From contig NZ_CP162487.1 in NCBI RefSeq assembly GCF_041240605.1, positions 248,001 through 312,000 of the forward strand: 64,000 bases of DNA. Direction: 5' to 3'. This stretch comes from Xanthomonas sp. DAR 80977 (GTDB taxonomy: Bacteria; Pseudomonadota; Gammaproteobacteria; Xanthomonadales; Xanthomonadaceae). Under the pieces are notes generated by a model, which searched no databases, was not told where the DNA came from, and saw only the letters and a list, made by a program, of their open reading frames with translations. Within the stretch, counting starts at the first letter, position 1. Each line of letters starts with the position of its first letter. Position numbers and translations under genes: made by a program. This document shows, in pieces, positions 17,073-27,699 of this stretch.

Positions 17073-19145
17073 ATGCAAGAGCAAATTCTCGACGCCCTGC
17101 GCCGCCAGGCCAATGCCGACGCGCTGCGCATCGCCCAGGCCTGGGTGGCCGACGCCGCCGCCGACGCGCAGGCGCACCGCTGGCTGGCGCTGGCGCAGCA
17201 GCAGAACGGCGACACCGCCGCCGCGCTGGCCAGCATCGACCAGGCCATCGCGCTGGCGCCGGAAGACGCCGGCCTGCACCTGCTGCGCGCCGGCATGCTG
17301 CTCAGCGCCAACGACATCGCCCAGGCCGAGGACGCGCTGGCGCGCACCGCCGCGCTGGATCCCAACCAGTTCCTGGCCTACGTGATGCGCGCCCACCTGG
17401 CGCTGGCCCGCGGCGACCTGGACGAAGTGGAGCGGCTCAGCCGCACCGCCGCGCGGCTGGATCCGGAGCACCCGCAGCTGCTGGGCCTGGACGGCATGCT
17501 GGCGCTGCGCCGCGGCGACGCCGATCGCGCGCTGGCGCTGCTGTCGCGCGCCAGCAACGCGCTGCCCGACGATCCGCGCCTGCTGTACGCGCTCGGCTTC
17601 GCCTACCTGGACAAGCAGCACCTGGCCTTCGCCGAGACCGCGTTCCGCCGCGTCGCAGCGCTGACCCGCGGCACCAGCGCGCTGATGGCGCTGGTGGCGC
17701 AGCTGGCGCACCGCCAGGGCCGCCTGGACGACGCGATCGCCGCACTGGACGCGGTGCTGGCCGATCCGGTCAGCGACACCGCCGGCATGCGCCGGCTGGC
17801 CGGCGAATACGCCCTGCAGGCCGGGCGCCCGGCCGACGCGCTGGAGCACCTGCGGCGCGCGCTGGGCGCCGCCCCGGCCGATCGCCGCACCCTGCATGCC
17901 GCGCTGATCGCCTGGCAGCGGCTGGGGGCGGTCGACGATGCCCGCGCCACGTTGGAAGCGGCGCTGGCCACCACGACCGATGCGCACGACCTGTGGCTGG
18001 CGCGGCTGGCGCTGGAGCCGGTCGGCGGCGCCGAGGCGCGTGCGCTGATCGCGCGCTGGCAGGCGGCGATGCCGGGCCACGTGCCGGCGCTGGAGGCGCA
18101 GCTGCGGGTGCACGACATGGCCGGCGAACGCGACCAGGGCGAGGCCGTGGCGCAGCGCATCGTGGCGCTGGAACCGGGCCGCATCAGCGGCGAGGAACGC
18201 CTGGTCGAAGCGCTGCAGGAGCGCGGCGAGCACGACGCCGCCATCGCCCACGTGCAGCATTTGATGCAGCGCATGCCCGAGCACGAGCGCACCGCGCTGC
18301 GGCCGTGGCTGGCGGCGGTGCAGGACGGCGCCGGGCGCCCGGCCGAGGCGCTGGCGAGCTGGCTGGCATTCCAGCAGGAACAGCTGCCGCAGCGCCTGCC
18401 GCTGCCGCCGCTGGGCACGGCCGCGGCGCCGTGGCCGGCGCTGGCCGAGATCGACCCGCAGGCGCGCGCGCGGCCGCTGTTCGTCTGGGGCGCGCCGGGC
18501 AGCGGAGTGGAGCGAGTGATCGCGGTGATGGACGCGGCCAGCCAGGTGCTGCGCAGCGACCGCTTCGGCGCGCAGCCGCCGACCGACGGTTTCCAGCGCT
18601 ACCGCACCATTCCCCAGCTCGACAGCGGCGAACTCGACGGCGCCGCGCTGCTCGCCGAATGGCGCGCGCAGCTGCCGGCGCGCGGCATCGACGACGGCAA
18701 CATCGTCGACTGGCTGCTGTGGTGGGACAACACCTTGCTGCGCGCGCTGCGCCCGCTGCTGCCGGAAGGGCGGCTGCTGATCGCGCTGCGCGATCCGCGC
18801 GACATGCTGCTGGACTGGCTGGCCAACGGCGCCCCGGCGCCGCTGGGCATGGCCAGCCCGGAGGCCGGCGCGCGCTGGCTGGCGGCGGTGCTGGGCCAGG
18901 TCGCCGACCTGCACGAACAGGAGCTGTATCCGCACCGGTTGCTGCGCCTGGACGGCATCGAGACCGATCCGGCCGGCGTGGCCGCGGCGCTGGAGCAGGC
19001 CTTCGGCATCCCGTTCCCGAACGTGCCCACGCTCGGGCCGCCGCGCCTGGCCTCCGGCCACTGGCGCGCCTACGCCGCGCCGCTGGCGGACGCGTTCGCG
19101 CTGCTCACGCCGGTGGCCGTGCGCCTGGGCTACACCGAAACCTGA
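17073..19145 (+). CDS. TPR-repeat protein with C-terminal sulfotransferase-like domain
   Basis: 690 aa. Residues about 1-460 are a run of tetratricopeptide units (for example AQAHRWLALAQQQNGDTAAA, PDDPRLLYALGFAYLDKQHL). From about residue 465 a different domain begins with LFVWGAPGSGVERVIAVMDA, which resembles the PAPS-binding P-loop-like strand, and LLIALRDPRDMLLDW resembles the 3'-phosphate motif of sulfotransferases. The architecture matches the TPR-containing sulfotransferase family, but the key lysine of the 5' loop is not obvious, so activity is uncertain. It stands before the PEBP gene with a 21-bp gap and may be cotranscribed with it. Confidence 0.72.
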   Translation: MQEQILDALRRQANADALRIAQAWVADAAADAQAHRWLALAQQQNGDTAAALASIDQAIALAPEDAGLHLLRAGMLLSANDIAQAEDALARTAALDPNQFLAYVMRAHLALARGDLDEVERLSRTAARLDPEHPQLLGLDGMLALRRGDADRALALLSRASNALPDDPRLLYALGFAYLDKQHLAFAETAFRRVAALTRGTSALMALVAQLAHRQGRLDDAIAALDAVLADPVSDTAGMRRLAGEYALQAGRPADALEHLRRALGAAPADRRTLHAALIAWQRLGAVDDARATLEAALATTTDAHDLWLARLALEPVGGAEARALIARWQAAMPGHVPALEAQLRVHDMAGERDQGEAVAQRIVALEPGRISGEERLVEALQERGEHDAAIAHVQHLMQRMPEHERTALRPWLAAVQDGAGRPAEALASWLAFQQEQLPQRLPLPPLGTAAAPWPALAEIDPQARARPLFVWGAPGSGVERVIAVMDAASQVLRSDRFGAQPPTDGFQRYRTIPQLDSGELDGAALLAEWRAQLPARGIDDGNIVDWLLWWDNTLLRALRPLLPEGRLLIALRDPRDMLLDWLANGAPAPLGMASPEAGARWLAAVLGQVADLHEQELYPHRLLRLDGIETDPAGVAAALEQAFGIPFPNVPTLGPPRLASGHWRAYAAPLADAFALLTPVAVRLGYTET

Positions 19146-19166
19146 TTCCCCCACAGGAGGTTCCGC

Positions 19167-19778
19167 ATGCGACTTCGCAGTGACAGTATCCAGCCCGGCC
19201 AGCCGATCGCGGCGACCTACGCGATGGGCCAGGCCGACGGCTTCGCCGGCAACCGCAATCCGCACCTGGCCTGGGGCGACGTCCCGGCCGGCACCGCGGC
19301 GTTCGTGCTGCTGTGCATCGATCCGGACGTGCCGACCGTGGCCGAGATGGTCGGCCGCGACGACGTGCAGATCCCGGTCGAACAGCCACGCACCAATTTC
19401 GTGCATTGGGCTGCCGTTGAGATTCCGGCCGACGTGCGCGAGATCGCCGAAGGCAGCGCCAGCGACGGCGTCGTCGCCGGCGGCAAGCGGCAACCGCCCG
19501 GCCTGCCCGGCGCGCGGCAGGGCCTGAACAGCTATACCGACTGGTTCGCCGGCGATGCCCAGATGGGCGGCGACTACTACGGCTACGACGGCCCGTACCC
19601 GCCGGCCAACGACCTGCGCGTGCACCGCTACTTCTTCCGCCTGTTCGCGCTGGATGTGCCCACGCTGGACCTGCCGGCGCGCTTCACCGCCGCCGACGCG
19701 CTGCGCGCGATGCAGGGCCACGTGCTGGGCGAAGCCAGCCTGCACGGCACCTACACCCTGAATCCCGCCATCGCCTAA
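19167..19778 (+). CDS. YbhB/YbcL (PEBP) family protein
   Basis: 203 aa. The phosphatidylethanolamine-binding-protein fold is shown by NPHLAWGDVPAGTAAFVLLC near residue 30, the CIDPDVPT segment (DPD anion-binding site) and FVHWAAVEIPADV. Near the C-terminus VHRYFFRLFALD is the usual strand. Bacterial YbhB and YbcL proteins resemble Raf kinase inhibitor protein, though their ligands are unknown; no signal peptide is seen, so it is probably cytoplasmic. A strong AGGAGG at 19155-19160 sets the ATG. Confidence 0.85.
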   Translation: MRLRSDSIQPGQPIAATYAMGQADGFAGNRNPHLAWGDVPAGTAAFVLLCIDPDVPTVAEMVGRDDVQIPVEQPRTNFVHWAAVEIPADVREIAEGSASDGVVAGGKRQPPGLPGARQGLNSYTDWFAGDAQMGGDYYGYDGPYPPANDLRVHRYFFRLFALDVPTLDLPARFTAADALRAMQGHVLGEASLHGTYTLNPAIA

Positions 19779-19779
19779 G

Positions 19780-20100
19780 TCCCTCTCCCCCCCGGGAGAG
19801 GGGGTGGGGGTGAGGGTCCGGCGCGAAGCGTCTCGCGGAGTTGGGGTGCGCGAGGCTTCGCTCGTACCCTCATCCGGCCCTTCGGGCCACCTTCTCCCGA
19901 CGGGAGAAGGGAACAGCCGCTAGCCCCTCTCCCGTCGGGAGAGGGGTTGGGGTGAGGGTCCGGCGCGAAAGCACTCGCGGAGTTGGGTGCGCGAGGCTGC
20001 GCCCGTACCCTCATCCGGCCCTGCGGGCCACCTTCTCCCGAGGGGAGAAGGAAAAGCCGCTAGCCCCTCTCCCCTCGGGAGAGGGGTTGGGGTGAGGGTA
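19780..20100. repeat. Tandem array of about 140-bp units made of alternating palindromes
   Basis: Three copies of a CCCTCTCCC...GGGAGAGGGG palindrome followed by GTGAGGGT (starting near 19780, 19924, 20064) alternate with two copies of an ACCCTCATCCGGCCC element with its own GGAGAAGG palindrome (near 19867 and 20007). The spacers between them are also near-identical, so the unit has been duplicated with a period of 140-144 bp. No gene lies here. The block separates converging transcripts of the PEBP gene and uppP. A single unit of the same family is at 44445-44560. Confidence 0.85.
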
Positions 20101-20121
20101 CGACCGCCAGCCAGCCAGCCC

Positions 20122-20913
20122 TCAAGCCCCCGGCAACCACAGCAACAGCGCCGCACCCAGCACGATGCGGTACACCGCGAACGCGGTGAAGCGGTGCGAC
20201 TTGATGTAGCCCAGCAGCCACTTCACCACGATGAAGCCGGTCACCACCGCGGCGGCGAAGGCGATGGCCACGTCGCCCCAGTCCTCGCTGCCCACCGCGC
20301 CGTCCTTGTACAGCTCCAGGAACGAATAGCCGCTGGCCGCGAACATGGTCGGGATGCCGACCAGGAACGCGAAGTCGGCCGCGGCCGAGCGCTTGCTCAG
20401 GCCCAGCAGCATGGCCAGGAAGATCGTCGCCGCCGAGCGCGAGGTGCCGGGGAACACGCCGGCCACCACCTGCGCCAGGCCCACCGCGATGGCCACCTTC
20501 CAGGTCACCACGTCGCGCTCGGGCATGCGCGCGGCGAAATGCTCGGCCACCAGCATCCACACGCCGCCGATCACCAGCGCCCAGGCCACCGGCTGCACCG
20601 TCTCCGGCAGCTGCCAGCCGGCCTTGCGCACCGCCAGGCCGACCACCGCGGTGACCAGGAACGCGGTGCCCAGCTTGAACACGTAGTCGCGGTTGGCGCG
20701 GTCGCCGAGCCCGGTGGCCAGCGACCACAGCTTCTGCCGGAACACCAGGGTGGTGGCCAGGATCGCACCGGCCTGGATCACGATGTTGAAGAAATCCGAC
20801 CGGCGCCCGAGCCATTGCTCGGCGATCAGCAGGTGGCCGGTGCTGGAGACCGGCAGGAATTCGGTCAGGCCTTCGAGGATGCCCAGCAGCAGGGCGGAGA
20901 ACATGTCGCTCAT
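20122..20913 (-). CDS. uppP: Undecaprenyl-diphosphatase
   Basis: 263 aa, near the usual BacA/UppP size. Family motifs are [19 protein letters not shown] at residues 8-26 (containing the catalytic Glu and the PVSSTGH signature) and [19 protein letters not shown] near 160 (the PGTSRS motif with catalytic Ser/Arg). The chain is hydrophobic with about eight membrane helices. It recycles undecaprenyl pyrophosphate to the monophosphate carrier used for peptidoglycan and LPS, acting at the inner membrane, and gives low-level bacitracin resistance. The MSDMF start is used; the 48-codon upstream extension crosses the glnA regulatory region and is not coding. Confidence 0.93.
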   Translation of the reverse strand: MSDMFSALLLGILEGLTEFLPVSSTGHLLIAEQWLGRRSDFFNIVIQAGAILATTLVFRQKLWSLATGLGDRANRDYVFKLGTAFLVTAVVGLAVRKAGWQLPETVQPVAWALVIGGVWMLVAEHFAARMPERDVVTWKVAIAVGLAQVVAGVFPGTSRSAATIFLAMLLGLSKRSAAADFAFLVGIPTMFAASGYSFLELYKDGAVGSEDWGDVAIAFAAAVVTGFIVVKWLLGYIKSHRFTAFAVYRIVLGAALLLWLPGA

Positions 20914-20970
20914 GGGGAGGGGTCGGCTCGTGGGGGAGGAAAAACCGGGCAAGGATAGAACATTGCCTCG

Positions 20971-20987
20971 AGCACCACTTTGGTGCT
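20971..20987 (+). promoter_or_regulatory. NtrC binding site 1 upstream of glnA
   Basis: AGCACCACTTTGGTGCT, a 17-bp dyad matching the known NtrC consensus TGCACCA-N3-TGGTGCA at all but the two outer bases. It is about 110 bp upstream of the sigma-54 element, the usual enhancer position. Confidence 0.8.
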
Positions 20988-20999
20988 TCAAGTAACCAT

Positions 21000-21016
21000 C
21001 GAACCAATTTGGTGCG
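21000..21016 (+). promoter_or_regulatory. NtrC binding site 2 upstream of glnA
   Basis: CGAACCAATTTGGTGCG, one good half (TGGTGC) and one weaker half of the NtrC dyad. Its centre is 29 bp from site 1, close to three helical turns, as expected for cooperative binding of NtrC dimers. Confidence 0.7.
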
Positions 21017-21078
21017 CGGATTTCGCCCCGTTGGCGTGCTCCCTTCACCAAAATCAAGGACTTGTGAATCCATCACAG

Positions 21079-21095
21079 TTGGCACGGCGATTGCT
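21079..21095 (+). promoter_or_regulatory. Sigma-54 (RpoN) promoter of glnA
   Basis: TTGGCACGGCGATTGCT matches the -24/-12 consensus (TTGGCAC-N5-TTGCT) exactly, with the correct GG-to-GC spacing. Transcription would start about 12 bp downstream, roughly 30 bp before the glnA ATG. Confidence 0.88.
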
Positions 21096-21134
21096 GTTAC
21101 TGGGCAAGTCATTCACCAACCCGAGGTTTCATCG

Positions 21135-22544
21135 ATGTCTGCGGAAAATATTGAGAAGCTCGTCAAGGACAACAAGGTCGAGTTCGTCGACCTGCGGTTC
21201 GTCGATATGCGCGGCGTGCAGCAGCACGTGACCTTCCCCGTGAGCATCATCGAGCCGGCGCTGTTCGAAGAGGGCAAGATGTTCGACGGCAGCTCGATCT
21301 CGGGCTGGAAGGGCATCAACGAGTCGGACATGGTCCTGCTGCCCGACGCCGACACCGCGTTCATCGATCCGTTCATGGCCGACCCGACCCTGGTCCTGAC
21401 CTGCGACATCCTCGACCCGGCCACCATGCAGAGCTACGACCGCGACCCGCGCGGCGTGGCCAAGCGCGCCGAGGCCTACCTGAAGTCCAGCGGCATCGCC
21501 GACCAGGCGTTCTTCGGCCCGGAGCCGGAATTCTTCATCTTCGACGGCGTGCGCTTCGGCAACGAGATGGGCCACACCTTCTTCAAGATCGATTCGGAAG
21601 AAGCGGCCTGGAGCAGCGGCAGCAAGATCGAAGGCGGCAACAGCGGCTACCGTCCGGCGGTCAAGGGCGGCTACTTCCCGGTGCCGCCGACCGACTCGCT
21701 GCAGGACCTGCGCGCGGAAATGTGCAAGACCCTGGAGCAGGTCGGCATCGAGGTCGAGGTGCACCACCACGAAGTGGCCACCGCCGGCCAGTGCGAGATC
21801 GGCACCAAGTTCAACTCGCTGGTGAAGAAGGCCGACGAGCTGATGATGATGAAGTACATCATCAAGAACGTCGCCTACCGCAACGGCAAGACCGCGACCT
21901 TCATGCCCAAGCCGATCGTCGGCGACAACGGCTCGGGCATGCACGTGCACCAGTCGCTGGCCAAGGGCGGCACCAACCTGTTCTCCGGCGACGGCTACGG
22001 CGGCCTGTCGCAGATGGCGCTGTGGTACATCGGCGGCATCTTCAAGCATGCCAAGGCGATCAACGCCTTCACCAACTCCGGCACCAACAGCTACAAGCGC
22101 CTGGTCCCGGGCTTCGAGGCGCCGGTGATGCTGGCCTACTCGGCGCGCAACCGCTCGGCCTCGTGCCGCATTCCGTGGGTGTCCAACCCGAAGGCGCGCC
22201 GCATCGAGATCCGTTTCCCGGATCCGCTGCAGTCCGGCTACCTGACCTTCGCCGCGCTGATGATGGCCGGCCTGGACGGCATCAAGAACCAGATCGACCC
22301 GGGCGCGCCCAGCGACAAGGATCTGTACGACCTGCCGCCGGAAGAAGAGAAGAAGATCCCGCAGGTGTGCTCCAGCCTCGACCAGGCGCTGGAAGCGCTC
22401 GATGCCGACCGCGAGTTCCTCAAGGCCGGCGGCGTGTTCAGCGACGACTTCATCGACGGCTACATCGCGCTGAAGATGCAGGAAGTGACCAAGTTCCGCG
22501 CCGCAACGCACCCGCTGGAATACCAGCTGTACTACGCCAACTGA
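21135..22544 (+). CDS. glnA: Glutamine synthetase, type I
   Basis: 469 aa, the standard GSI-beta length. It joins ammonia to glutamate with ATP to give glutamine. Seen motifs: [17 protein letters not shown] near residue 52, the Mg-binding [14 protein letters not shown], the ATP/metal segment [18 protein letters not shown] near 260, and NLRARGS-equivalent region [10 protein letters not shown]. The tyrosine in [13 protein letters not shown] is the expected AMPylation site for GlnE control. GAGG eight bases ahead supports ATG 21135. Transcription from a sigma-54 promoter with two NtrC sites is readable upstream, so it should rise in nitrogen limitation. glnK and amtB follow. Confidence 0.97.
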   Translation: MSAENIEKLVKDNKVEFVDLRFVDMRGVQQHVTFPVSIIEPALFEEGKMFDGSSISGWKGINESDMVLLPDADTAFIDPFMADPTLVLTCDILDPATMQSYDRDPRGVAKRAEAYLKSSGIADQAFFGPEPEFFIFDGVRFGNEMGHTFFKIDSEEAAWSSGSKIEGGNSGYRPAVKGGYFPVPPTDSLQDLRAEMCKTLEQVGIEVEVHHHEVATAGQCEIGTKFNSLVKKADELMMMKYIIKNVAYRNGKTATFMPKPIVGDNGSGMHVHQSLAKGGTNLFSGDGYGGLSQMALWYIGGIFKHAKAINAFTNSGTNSYKRLVPGFEAPVMLAYSARNRSASCRIPWVSNPKARRIEIRFPDPLQSGYLTFAALMMAGLDGIKNQIDPGAPSDKDLYDLPPEEEKKIPQVCSSLDQALEALDADREFLKAGGVFSDDFIDGYIALKMQEVTKFRAATHPLEYQLYYAN

Positions 22545-23213
<669 letters not shown>

Positions 23214-23232
23214 CCCCACCTTGGAGCCCTTC

Positions 23233-24672
23233 ATGAAGACACGTCTTTTCTCCGGGTGGAAGGCCCGGTTCTACGCGGTATGCATGCTGATGCTGGTCAG
23301 CGCGATGGCGGCGGGCGTGCCCGGCACGGCCTTCGCCCAGGCCGAAGTGACCCCGGCGCCGACGCCGGACGTGGTCACCGAACAACTGACCCCGCCGGCA
23401 CCGCCGGCCGCCGCGGCCGCGCCCGCCGCCGCCGCGCCGGTGGTGGACAAGGGCGACGTGGCCTGGATGCTGACCTCCACGCTGCTGGTGCTGCTGATGG
23501 TGGTGCCGGGCCTGGCGCTGTTCTACGGCGGCATGGTGCGCTCCAAGAACGTGCTGTCGGTGCTGATCCAGGTCGGCGTTGTGTTCTCGCTGATCGCGAT
23601 CCTGTGGGTGCTGTACGGCTACAGCCTGGCCTTCGCCGACGGCGGCCCGTACATCGGCACGCTCAACAAGGCGCTGCTGCACGGGGTCGACACCACCACG
23701 CTGGCCGACACCTTCTCCAAGGGCTTCAAGCTGCCGGAGTACGTGTTCGTCGCCTTCCAGCTGACCTTCGCCGGCATCACCGGCGCGCTGATCGTCGGCG
23801 CCTTCGCCGAGCGCGTGAAGTTCGCCGCGGTGCTGCTGTTCATCGTCATCTGGTTCACCTTCGGCTACCTGCCGCTGGCGCACATGGTGTGGGCGGCCCC
23901 GGGCTTCCTGTTCACCAAGGGCGCGCTGGACTTCGCCGGCGGCACCGTGGTGCACATCAACGCCGGTATCGCCGGCCTGGTCGGGTCCTACTTCGTCGGC
24001 AAGCGCCTGGGCTTCGGCCAGACCGCGCTCAAGCCGCACAACGTGACCCTGACCTTCGTCGGCGCCTCGCTGCTGTGGGTGGGCTGGTTCGGCTTCAACG
24101 CCGGTTCGGCGCTGGAAGCCAACGCCACCGCGGCGCTGGCCTTCCTCAACACGCTGCTGGCCACCGCCGCCGCGGTGCTGGCCTGGTCGCTGGTCGAGAA
24201 GCTGGTCAAGGGCAAGTCCTCGGCGCTGGGCGTGGCCTCGGGCATGGTCGCCGGCCTGGTCGGCATCACCCCGGCCGCCGGCACCGTCGGCCCGTTCGGC
24301 GCGATCGCCATCGGCGTGGCCGCCGGCGCGATCTGCGTGTGGGGCGTGACCGGGCTGAAGAAGCTGCTCAATGCCGACGACACCCTGGACGTGTTCGGCG
24401 TGCACGGCGTCGGCGGCATCGTCGGCGCGATCCTGACCGGCGTGTTCACCGACAAGGGGCTGGGCGGTCAAGGCTATGCCGAAGGCGTGACCATGGGCCA
24501 CCAGGTGCTGGTGCAGGCCACCGGCGTGGGCGTGACCGTGGTCTGGATCGGCGTGGTCTCGGTGGTCGGCTTCCTGGTCGCCAAGCTGGTGTTCGGCCTG
24601 CGGGTGTCGGAAGAAGCCGAGCGCGAGGGCCTGGACATCACCTCGCACGGCGAAGCCGCGTACGAGTCCTGA
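23233..24672 (+). CDS. amtB: Ammonium transporter
   Basis: 479 aa. An N-terminal signal-like segment (residues 1-36) and an Ala/Pro linker precede eleven membrane helices of the Amt/Rh fold. Family markers are PGLALFYGGMVRSKNVLS near residue 90, DFAGGTVVHINAGIAGLVG with the first pore histidine, and DVFGVHGVGGIVGAIL with the second pore histidine. It imports ammonium across the inner membrane and is normally blocked by de-uridylylated GlnK. The glnK-amtB pair is conserved in most proteobacteria. GGAG lies a few bases before the ATG. Confidence 0.95.
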   Translation: MKTRLFSGWKARFYAVCMLMLVSAMAAGVPGTAFAQAEVTPAPTPDVVTEQLTPPAPPAAAAAPAAAAPVVDKGDVAWMLTSTLLVLLMVVPGLALFYGGMVRSKNVLSVLIQVGVVFSLIAILWVLYGYSLAFADGGPYIGTLNKALLHGVDTTTLADTFSKGFKLPEYVFVAFQLTFAGITGALIVGAFAERVKFAAVLLFIVIWFTFGYLPLAHMVWAAPGFLFTKGALDFAGGTVVHINAGIAGLVGSYFVGKRLGFGQTALKPHNVTLTFVGASLLWVGWFGFNAGSALEANATAALAFLNTLLATAAAVLAWSLVEKLVKGKSSALGVASGMVAGLVGITPAAGTVGPFGAIAIGVAAGAICVWGVTGLKKLLNADDTLDVFGVHGVGGIVGAILTGVFTDKGLGGQGYAEGVTMGHQVLVQATGVGVTVVWIGVVSVVGFLVAKLVFGLRVSEEAEREGLDITSHGEAAYES

Positions 24673-25009
24673 GCAAGACCGGCCCGCGACCGCGCGTCGC
24701 GGGCCGTTGCGGCAATCCCGCCTGCGACCGGCCTGCCCGGTCCTGGCGGTCAGAGGCCATCGCCGGCGCTCCATGGGGCGGAACGACGGCAGTTTCCCAG
24801 CGATCGAGGTATTCCCGCGTGGCCGCTAGCCTCGCCCGACCCCCAATTCCTTTCTTCTCCGTTGCCCGCGGCGCCTCGTGCGCGACGGCGGCGGTGGCTG
24901 CGACAGGCCGCGCCTCGGCGCCGGCCCGCGTGGCCGGCACGTTCCGGCGTGCGTCCCGCGCTGCCGGGCGTTCAGCGCTCTCCATCCGCCTTTGCACTAC
25001 ATTGGTGCA
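24673..25009. other. amtB-ntrB spacer with hairpin
   Basis: 337 bp, no gene. At 24681-24705 a perfect 10-bp stem (GGCCCGCGAC with GTCGCGGGCC) around five bases follows amtB, without a T run, so it is at best a weak terminator. The NtrC box at the far end is listed separately. Confidence 0.55.
24993..25009 (+). promoter_or_regulatory. NtrC binding site abutting the ntrB start codon
   Basis: TGCACTACATTGGTGCA is a full match to the 17-bp NtrC consensus (TGCACYR-N3-TGGTGCA). It ends one base before the A of the ntrB ATG. In this position NtrC would block rather than activate, as in the E. coli glnL control region. Confidence 0.82.
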
Positions 25010-26047
25010 ATGCCCGTGACTTCGCCGCCGCCGCCGCTCGACGCCCTCGGCACCCCGGTGGTCTGGGCCGATGCCGATGGCCGCCTGCTCGGCGCCAATC
25101 CCGCCTTCGCGCGCTGGCTCGGGGTCAGCGTGCGGCGCCTGCTCGACCAGCCGCTGGCCTCGCTGGAAGTGCAGGGCGACGCGCTGGCGCGGTTCCTGCT
25201 CAACGACGAACGCGACGTGCTGCGCCTGCACCGCATGGCCCTGGCCATTCCCGGCGAGACCCCGCGCTTCGCCGAGGGCTGGCTGTCGCGGCTGGACGCC
25301 GGCGGCTGGCTGCTCGAAGCGCATCCGGTCGACGAATTCCCCACCCTGGACCCGACCCAGGCGCTGCCCAATGCGCTCGGCGCGGCGCTGAAGGGGCTGG
25401 CCCACGAACTGCGCAACCCGCTGGCCGGGCTGAAGGGCGCCGCGCAGCTGCTGGCGCGGCGCGCGCAGCACCGCGACGAGGACGAGCGCGAGCTGATCGA
25501 CCTGATCGGCGCGGAGATCGAACGCCTCAACAGCCTGCTCGACCAGTTGCTGTCGCCGGCGCCGGCGCGGCCGCACGCCATGCTCAACATCCACGCGGTG
25601 CTGGAGCGGGTGCTGCGCCTGGCCGAGAACGAAGGCGGCTGGTCGGTGCGCCTGCAGCGCGACTACGACCCGAGCATTCCCGAGTTCCTCGGCGATGCCG
25701 ACCGCCTGACCCAGGCGGTGTGGAACCTGGTCCGCAACGCGATCCAGGCCGGCGCCGCGCAGGTGACCCTGCGCACCCGCGTCGAGCACGCCCAGCGCAT
25801 CCGCGACCGCGTGCATGCGCGCGGCGTGCGCCTGGAGATCGTCGACGACGGCCGCGGCGTGCCGGAAGAGCTGGCCGAGCACCTGTTCCTGCCGCTGGTC
25901 AGCGGCCGCGCCGAAGGCAGCGGCCTGGGCCTGGCGCTGGCGCAGCAGGTGGCGCGCGAGCACGCCGGTTCGCTGACCTTCCGCTCCCGCCCCGGGCATA
26001 CCGTCTTCACCCTGCTGCTGCCGCAGGCCGCAGCGGACCCCGAATAG
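25010..26047 (+). CDS. ntrB: Nitrogen regulation sensor histidine kinase NtrB
   Basis: 345 aa, a soluble kinase with no membrane helix. Residues 10-100 form a PAS-like sensor (VVWADADGRLLGANPAFARW). The H-box LAHELRNPLAGLKGAAQLL puts the phospho-histidine at His132, and N, G1 and G2 boxes follow (VWNLVRNAIQAGA, VDDGRGVP, GSGLGLALAQQVA). NtrB phosphorylates NtrC when P-II is uridylylated, and dephosphorylates it otherwise. ntrC starts ten bases after its stop. The start at ATG 25010 directly touches an NtrC box; a longer 5' frame from 24878 looks non-coding. Confidence 0.94.
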   Translation: MPVTSPPPPLDALGTPVVWADADGRLLGANPAFARWLGVSVRRLLDQPLASLEVQGDALARFLLNDERDVLRLHRMALAIPGETPRFAEGWLSRLDAGGWLLEAHPVDEFPTLDPTQALPNALGAALKGLAHELRNPLAGLKGAAQLLARRAQHRDEDERELIDLIGAEIERLNSLLDQLLSPAPARPHAMLNIHAVLERVLRLAENEGGWSVRLQRDYDPSIPEFLGDADRLTQAVWNLVRNAIQAGAAQVTLRTRVEHAQRIRDRVHARGVRLEIVDDGRGVPEELAEHLFLPLVSGRAEGSGLGLALAQQVAREHAGSLTFRSRPGHTVFTLLLPQAAADPE

Positions 26048-26057
26048 GAGCATTCCG

Positions 26058-27482
<1,425 letters not shown>

Positions 27483-27488
27483 GTTGCC

Positions 27489-27611
27489 GGGACTCGGGAC
27501 TCGGGACCGGGGACTCGGAAAGCACGCTTGCTTGCTCTGATCGCTCCGCAGACTCCGTAAGCCAACAGCTGCGACGCTCTGCCGAACCCCGAACCCCGAA
27601 CCCCGAACCGG
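27489..27611. repeat. Modular GGGACTC inverted repeat after ntrC
   Basis: Left arm of GGGACTC/GGGACCG units (27489-27518) and right arm of four CCCCGAA units (27582-27611) around a 63-bp spacer. Same architecture as 14353-14460, with different unit bases. It may fold and mark the end of the nitrogen transcript. Confidence 0.7.
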
Positions 27612-27699
27612 CGCGCAGCGCCGGTTAGACTTGCGCGCCGGCGCCGCCTTCATGAGCTGTGAACGGCCCTCCCTCTAGTTTTCGCTGCACAAGGAGCCA

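Noticed and set aside
17040..19745. 900-codon minus-strand frame opposite the TPR-sulfotransferase and PEBP genes
   Set aside because: It spans two real genes and a gap, with shadow-like amino-acid use.
19780..20100. Possible CRISPR array
   Set aside because: Units are 140 bp with conserved spacers and inner palindromes, not short repeats with unique spacers.
24681..24705. Strong terminator after amtB
   Set aside because: The hairpin is perfect but lacks a T run, so it is noted only as a weak structure.
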